A stretch of DNA of 64,000 nt from Flammulina velutipes. Lineage: Eukaryota; Basidiomycota; Agaricomycetes; Agaricales; Physalacriaceae. Under the pieces are notes generated by a model. It searched no databases, was not told where the DNA came from, and saw only the letters and a program-made list of their open reading frames with translations. The stretch is taken from the NCBI GenBank assembly GCA_011800155.1, contig CM022374.1, forward strand, positions 2,899,595 to 2,963,594, written 5' to 3'. Numbering within the stretch: position 1 is the first letter of the stretch; each line of letters opens with the position of its first letter. Of the stretch, positions 58,068-64,000 are shown in pieces. A program made the position numbers and the translations under genes.

Positions 58068-58500
58068 TCATTGCAGTGTCAAGGCGGGCCAATCTTCATG
58101 ACGACTGGTGAAGAATCTCCAATATAACCCTACCATTATTCCATCGGCCCATAGCACACCGAAGAACGACGTGATAAATCCAGCAATCTCCGCGACGCAA
58201 AACCAAGGGAGACCGCCAAAAAATACACCATCGGGATGAATAATGGCAAACTCGTCGAACAGAGCCCAGTTTAGGCCTGTGCGAACAGTTACCAGCGTCC
58301 AGATGATGGTAATGAGGACAGTAGAACCGACGCGAGGTCGATCGGTTCCTCGAGACACTGGATGGAAAGTCAATTGCTGGTAAGCTGGAAGATGGGAAAC
58401 CAATACGTGTGAGATGGAGCGCCACGAAGAATATAGTAGTATACATTCCGTATCCCAAGATACTAAGGACGAACGCGTGAAAATACGACTGATTGACCAT
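58068..58500 (-). pseudogene. Fragment of an Agaricomycete multi-pass membrane gene
   Basis: ATG 58500 starts a frame with a membrane segment containing L-G-Y-G-M-Y-T-T-I-F-F-V-A-L-H-L, resembling the first helices of a multi-pass family very common in Agaricomycetes. After an intron-like gap near 58400 a second block has V-G-S-T-V-L-I-T-I-I-W-T-L, L-N-W-A-L-F-D-E-F, and a helix ending L-W-A-D-G-I-M-V. The frame then stops at 58068, well before the remaining helices. It is probably truncated. Confidence 0.4.
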
Positions 58501-58579
58501 GGCCCTGGAGGTAAAAGGGATACGTGTGGACCCGAAAAAGGATCCCAATGAAGCAATCTATGCACTGCAGCTGTCAAGC

Positions 58580-60590
58580 CATATGCCCTAGCAGAGTTTC
58601 ATGTCAATTACGTCGTCGTAGGAGAGCATCCGTACTACTATCCGATCCTCCCATCTGTCTATCACTGCACTTGCGCGAATACGCGCGGGAGCATCCTCCA
58701 TTCATCTTCGGCATCTTCACTTTTATCGCCGCCAACGCCTGAGCGGGGATTTGGGCTCCTGACTCAGATACTAGGACGTAGGAATCGTTTGTGCGATTCT
58801 AAAAAGTCATCCTAGACTGTGGCGTTCATTGCCTATTTGGGATGGTGACGCGTCCGTCGTTGTTTGACTACCGCGGTCCGGATCCCTTGCCTCCCTACCA
58901 CCATCTTCTCCTACGCACGACTGCTGCTTACTCCCTACGACGCACTGGATGCTGCATGTACTGGTGGACTGCTATCATGGCAGCGCGAACGAACGGATTC
59001 GGGTTGCATGTAGGACAGAGAAACGAGCCAAAGGACGGCGCGTCGTGTATTTCTTTCGTAGGACATCTGACATATCTCGCAGCCTTGATTTCCCTACCTC
59101 CGTCGCCCTCGCTCTTCACGTAGTCCAGAGACTCTTCCTTCCATCCTTCATATGCTCCTCCCCCCGCTTTCCCCTCGCTGCTCGGAGCCCAGTGTAACAG
59201 CTGGGGAGGTTCGATCCCTCCGAGGGGGCATATTCATAAAACCATCTCGTCGCCACCCCAAGACAATACAGGATGCATGGATTACGGCCGAGTACTTGCC
59301 CAACCAACTATACAAGATGCGAGCGTGATGGTGGCGACACGAAGTTAGAACCTCATGCGTGCTTGACACGATGTCGGCGACGGAACGATGGGGAGTGTGG
59401 GTGGTCGATATAGGTCGTCGCCGTGGTCGTGATCATGACGCGCCCGAGTCGCGCCCGCGCGATAGTATGGTTGTCCTTGACTGTCCTGGTCGACCTTAGG
59501 CTTGAGTCGAACGCATATGATGGGGCCGGGTGCTCAATCCAGCGACGAAATAGGTGCTATCGGTTATGAGCTTGAGCCGCCCGAACCCAAAGGATGAGTA
59601 CTCACCCAAGCATAGCTTCTGTGAATCCCCTACACCTGGCTGGAGGTCAACCTATTTTGCGCGTTTCCTACTGCTATGGCTGGGATTACAAGGAGACGTG
59701 GAAGCAGAGGGACGCCTTCCGAGTCATCGCCGAGAGAAGATTTGAATACATTCAGGCAGATAGAGGTGGTAATGATAGTCGTCCATTCGGTATGGATAGG
59801 GCCTACTACGCCGCCTGGATATAAGTGGTATCTACGGTGGGGCAGTTGAAAAACCAAACATTGAATCTGTCTTTGAGTACTCACCTAATCATCCAATCCC
59901 CATACGACTGTCTGTTTCCTTCCAGCGACCGCCAGCCCTTTCAACTCCGGTAGCCTCTATTCATTCTCGAAGCTCGACGCCCAGCTATGCGGCCCAACTT
60001 CTTGGTATTCGTGTCATCGCGATTATCCCAGTAGCATGCTCGCGTCTTTCACCATCCTAGATGCGCCATATACTTCGCGTCGGTGCTGCGTTTTTCAGTG
60101 GTCGTTGGGTGGTCGCAGTCGTCAGAGCAGATAATCTTGGCTCTCGCCTATCGACACCGTCGCCATTAAACATGGCCGTCGCCGTCGTTAAAGTTGGCGA
60201 AATCGAGGTGGTAGGAAGGAAAGTGCGACGCGGTGTTGACCCTTGTTTACTCGTTATAACTTCCATTGATCGAAGACTCGAAACCTCCAGACGCTAAACT
60301 TGAAATGAACGACCGGCGCTGTTGTATCTCCGATGCTGTGTTTTCAGTTGTGATGCCGCTGTGAACGTGTCCTTCATCTAGGACGATCATGTCCTCCGGC
60401 TCCTCATCGAAAGCCAAGAGATTCAAGGACTCGATTCTTCACCGGTCTGGCTCCCAAAGTTCCTCTATCTATCTACGGTCTGTAGTATGGGACATATTAC
60501 AGATACCCCGGTCCTTCTCAAAATCCACTTTCTGGGAGTAGCATTAATGTAACTACACAAATAACAGCTTGTGAGAATGCAAGGTGGCTC
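58580..60590. other. Subtelomeric spacer, no supportable gene
   Basis: Only short unsupported frames on both strands; no recognisable domain or clear repeat. Composition becomes GC-rich around 59390-59470. Confidence 0.55.
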
Positions 60591-60597
60591 AAATCTC

Positions 60598-62480
60598 GAA
60601 TGAAAAACTGCCAGCATGGGACACCGAGTCGATTACTCATTAGACCCTCGTTCCAGAAAATTGGCAAGAATCCGTCGCTGGATTGTTTTGTGCCATTTTC
60701 CGTTAGCGAGCCGTTCACGAGAAATGGCAACAATCCGACGCTGGATTGGTTTGTGCCATTTTCCGTTAGCGTGCCGTTCACGAGAAATGGCAACAATCCG
60801 TCGCTGGATTCTTTTGTGCCATTTTCCGTTAGTGAGCCGTTCACGAGAAATGGCAACAATCCGACGCCGCAGTCTTTCATGCCATTTCAGGTTTGTCCCG
60901 AGTGAATGAAAAACGCGCAGCATCGGACACCGAGTCGATTACTCATTAGACCCTCGTCCCAGAAAATTGGCAAGAATCCGTCGCTGGATTGTTTTGTGCC
61001 ATTTTCCGTTAGCGAGCCGTTCACGAGAAATGGCAAGAATCCGACGCTGGATTGGTTTGTGCCATTTTCCGTTAGCGTGCCGTTCACGAGAAATGGCAAC
61101 AATCCGACGCCGCAGTCTTTCATGCCATTTCAGGTTTGTCCCGAGTGAATGAAAAACGGGCAGCATCGGACACCGAGTCGATTACTCATTAGACCCTCGT
61201 TCCAGAAAATTGGCAAGAATCCGTCGCTGGATTGTTTTGTGCCATTTTCCGTTAGCGAGCCGTTCACGAGAAATGGCAACAATCCGACGCTGGATTGGTT
61301 TGTGCCATTTTCCGTTAGCGTGCCGTTCACGAGAAATGGCAACAATCCGTCGCTGGATTCTTTTGTGCCATTTTCCGTTAGTGAGCCGTTCACGAGAAAT
61401 GGCAACAATCCGACGCCGCAGTCTTTCATGCCATTTCAGGTTTGTCCCGAGTGAATGAAAAACGCGCAGCATCGGACACCGAGTCGATTACTCATTAGAC
61501 CCTCGTCCCAGAAAATTGGCAAGAATCCGTCGCTGGATTGTTTTGTGCCATTTTCCGTTAGCGAGCCGTTCACGAGAAATGGCAAGAATCCGACGCTGGA
61601 TTCTTTTGTGCCATTTTCCGTTAGTGAGCCGTTCACGAGAAATGGCAACAATCCGACGCCGCAGTCTTTCATGCCATTTCAGGTTTGTCCCGAGTGAATG
61701 AAAAACGGGCAGCATCGGACACCGAGTCGATTACTCATTAGACCCTCGTTCCAGAAAATTGGCAAGAATCCGTCGCTGGATTGTTTTGTGCCATTTTCCG
61801 TTAGCGAGCCGTTCACGAGAAATGGCAACAATCCGACGCTGGATTGTTTTGTGCCATTTTCCGTTAGCGTGCCGTTCACGAGAAATGGCAACAATCCGAC
61901 GCTGGATTGTTTTGTGCCATTTTCCGTTAGCGTGCCGTTCACGAGAAATGGCAAGAATCCGACGCTGGATTGTTTTGTGCCATTTTCCGCTAGCGTCTCG
62001 TTCACGAGAAATGGCAACAATCCGACGCCGCAGTCTTTCATGCCATTTCAGGTTTGTCCCGAGTGAATGAAAAACGGGCAGCATCGGACACCGAGTAGAT
62101 TATTCATTAGACCCTCGTTCCAGAAAATTGGCAAGAATCCGTCGCTGGATTGTTTTGTGCCATTTCCCGTTAGCGAGCCGTTCACGAGAAAAGGCAACAA
62201 TCCGACGCTGGATTGTTTTGTGTCATTTTCCGTTAGCGACTCGTTCACGAAGTCTTTCATGCCATTTTAGGTTTGTCCCGAGTGAATGATAAACGGTCAG
62301 CATCGGACACCGAGTCAATTCCTCATTTGACCCTCGTTCCAGAAAATTGGCAAGAATCCGTCGCTGGATTGTTTTGTGCCATTTTCCGTTAGTGAGCCGT
62401 TCACGAGAAATGGCAACAATCCGACGCCGCAGTCTTACATGCCATTTCAGGTTTGTACCGAGTGAATGAAAAATGGTAAG
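60598..62480. repeat. Higher-order 63-bp satellite array
   Basis: A 63-bp unit recurs, for example with its CCGTTCACGAGAAATGGCAA segment at 60711, 60774 and 60837. One to four such units are framed by a spacer block of about 180 bp that starts GAATGAAAAA and ends in the first unit. The resulting super-units start near 60598, 60903, 61146, 61452, 61695, 62064, 62286 and 62463. Their lengths are about 306, 243, 306, 243, 369, 222 and 177 bp, so most differ by multiples of 63. Each 63-bp unit contains an inverted repeat (AAATGGCA...TGCCATTT with inner ACAATCC/GGATTGT). Because 63, 243, 306 and 369 are multiples of three, frames stay open on both strands, but this is not evidence of coding. Confidence 0.95.
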
Positions 62481-62484
62481 CATC

Positions 62485-63125
62485 AGAAACTGAGTGAATT
62501 CATTACTTGTTCACGAGAAATGGTAATGGCAGCTCTTGCGTCGTCGTGGGTGAACGTAGGTGTGCAATGAAGATCCTGATTAAGCGGCGAGTTCAGCGGT
62601 GTAAGTACCCGGTAAATGAATAAAATGTCATGGATGTCTGGTGACAGCGTTTTTGAATTATTTTATCCCAACTGGCCAGATTGAAGGGCGCTTGTAAGCG
62701 GTTCGCAGGATTCTCGTGTTTTTGCTTTATGGTCTGAACGGTCCGATTTATTGAAGTACTCGTTTCAAGGGTATGTTTCCACAAGGGTCTTTTTGTTGCG
62801 AGTTCCACCATACCAAGAAAACTTCAGTGCAAGTATTTACGTTCAAAAGGTTGTCGCAAGTTTAGCAATCAAGAGTGGGTGTTGCGGACGAGTCTTGAAC
62901 CTGCGGCGAAAGGTTCTTATCAACAGTGACGTATGAGTTGGAGTTAGTTCGGTGGCAGAGTCGTGCCTTACGGCACGAGTGAGCACCTGCGCGAAGTAGA
63001 TGCTGGTCCTCGTGTACCTACCATCGTCATTATCATCAACGTCAGCGCTGCATGGATTGACGACAGCAAGATAGGTGGGCATGTCGGGCAGTGATAGTAG
63101 TAGGCAAGTGTTGTGTCTAAGAGGC
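62485..63125. other. Spacer between satellite and last gene
   Basis: No gene supported. A degenerate trace of the satellite (TTCACGAGAAATGG) is still visible at about 62509. Confidence 0.5.
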
Positions 63126-63129
63126 TTGT

Positions 63130-63880
63130 ATGTTGCTGATTTGTGATGGCAGGCAATCCTTGAAATGTGCGCTATGTGCGTTGAGCGAAGTAGGAGAGCA
63201 GGGCATGCACGATGCAGAGGTTGAGAGATATCTTTTTACCAACGAGCCTCCAGACAGGGGAGACCTTCCCCCGATAGCGGCGAGTCTCGAGAGAGATGAA
63301 GTCTTTGGCGCGCAACTGGACGGCTGGATTTTGGAGGTAGAGGTGGTTTTGAGGAAGGTAAAACGCAGGAGAGCAGTAGTGGAGTCGTCCATACTGCGTC
63401 ACAAAGGTGCCCTTCACCCCATTCGCACCGTTCCGGATGATACTCTGTCTAGCATCTTTGAGTGGTGCACCCTGTTAGCGACGTACAAGCGGGAAACACC
63501 TTCCATGGTTCCAGTGGACGCACCCTGGACGCTCTCCTGTGTTTCGCGTCGCTGGCGGGCCTTAGCATTGTCATCGCCGAGTCTGTGGTCGACTTTCAAC
63601 CTTCGTGCGCTACCCTTCGAGTTGCGAGGCCTACGCGAGGCAAATCTAACGTCTTCGTTGGATTTGATGGTGCGTCGGTCCGCGGGGTGTGACCTGAACA
63701 TTCGGGTTTTAGGTGCCGCTTGGGATGATGTACTGGAGGACGCTGTCATCGACGACGAATTGCTGGAATCCTGTATGGCAATTTTGCTGTCAACCGCGAG
63801 TCGCTGGAGGACGGCGGAGCTGAAAGATGTGGACCGAGGTCTGATAGCGATGCTTTCGGGGACTGTCTTTGAACGGTTAG
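63130..63880 (+). pseudogene. F-box gene truncated by the telomere
   Basis: From ATG 63130 an uninterrupted frame codes for a helical N-terminal part (E-R-D-E-V-F), then the Agaricomycete F-box pattern: H-P-I-R-T-V-P-D-D-T-L-S-S-I-F-E-W-C, followed by P-W-T-L-S-C-V-S-R-R-W-R-A-L-A-L-S-S-P-S-L-W-S. The frame then runs straight into the TTAGGG repeats at about 63877. The normal proteins of this type continue for another 200-300 residues of LRR-like sequence, so this gene has lost its 3' part. Read through, the repeat would encode Gly/Arg/Val/Leu-rich residues. Confidence 0.8.
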
Positions 63881-64000
63881 GGTTAGGGTTAGGGGTTAGG
63901 GTTAGGGGGGTTAGGGTTAGGGGGGGGGGGGGGGGGGTTGGGGTTAGGGGGGGGGTTAGGGTTAGGGGGGGTTAGGGTTAGGGGGGTTAGGGTTAGGGGG
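63877..64000. repeat. Telomere repeat, right chromosome end
   Basis: TTAGGG repeats in the orientation expected for the 3' end of the plus strand run to the end of the window. They are irregular: G runs vary from three to about fifteen, which may be true variation or sequencing error in G-rich repeats. Confidence 0.97.

Noticed and set aside
60598..62480. Many open frames of 60-120 codons on both strands in the satellite
   Set aside because: They arise because the repeat lengths are multiples of three. They overlap in several frames and strands and have no gene context.
60598..62480. CRISPR-like array of repeats and spacers
   Set aside because: The genome is eukaryotic; the repeat is 63 bp with hierarchical structure and no unique spacers.
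63880..63975. Gly/Arg/Val-rich C-terminal extension of the last F-box frame
   Set aside because: It is translated telomere repeat, not a protein domain.

Overview
This window is the right-hand end of a chromosome of a filamentous basidiomycete, most likely an Agaricomycete. The last ~120 bases are TTAGGG telomere repeats. Genes are dense and have many GT-AG introns of about 45-60 nt with CTNAC-type branch sites. The gene content includes a macrophage-activating-glycoprotein-type GPI protein, F-box proteins of the Agaricomycete type, a C2/EF-hand phosphatidylserine decarboxylase and a fungal VPS9 protein. Species cannot be read from the window.

Layout, left to right. (1) 1-17.3 kb: a 4.7 kb direct duplication. 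The right copy carries a complete seven-exon XRN1 5'-3' exoribonuclease gene. The left copy carries a beheaded, frameshifted XRN1 pseudogene. The ~7 kb between them, and the start of each duplicate, hold very intron-dense loci of unknown nature; two of these can be read through several introns as open frames. (2) 19.1-20.9 kb: methionine aminopeptidase 1, whose zinc-finger region only reads correctly if a 2-nt microexon is accepted. (3) 21-45 kb: an accessory region dominated by one gene family. It has six intact loci and one relic, coding for signal-peptide-bearing proteins with a kinase-like H/Y-x-D-L-H-x-x-N...DW core. In three of the loci that core is eroded (pseudokinase-like). Among them lie an S28-type peptidase with a changed nucleophile motif, small secreted or single-pass membrane proteins, a conserved mitochondrial protein, an F-box protein and a VPS9-domain Rab5-type exchange factor. 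Three kinase-like genes form a tandem array whose units each carry a broken copy of the 3' end of the VPS9 gene. (4) 46.8-56.5 kb: mostly ordinary genes: a secreted FAD-linked oxidase, an HMG/YABBY-like protein, a macrophage-activating glycoprotein homologue and phosphatidylserine decarboxylase 2. (5) 56.6-64 kb: subtelomere with gene fragments, a small secreted protein, a higher-order 63-bp satellite able to form hairpins, and an F-box gene cut off in mid-exon by the telomere.

There are no operons; neighbouring genes share no obvious pathway. The housekeeping genes (XRN1, MetAP1, VPS9, PSD2, mitochondrial protein) appear intact, while the accessory material between them shows repeated duplication, truncation and decay. 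The most interesting candidate system is the expanded secreted kinase-like / pseudokinase family at 21-45 kb.
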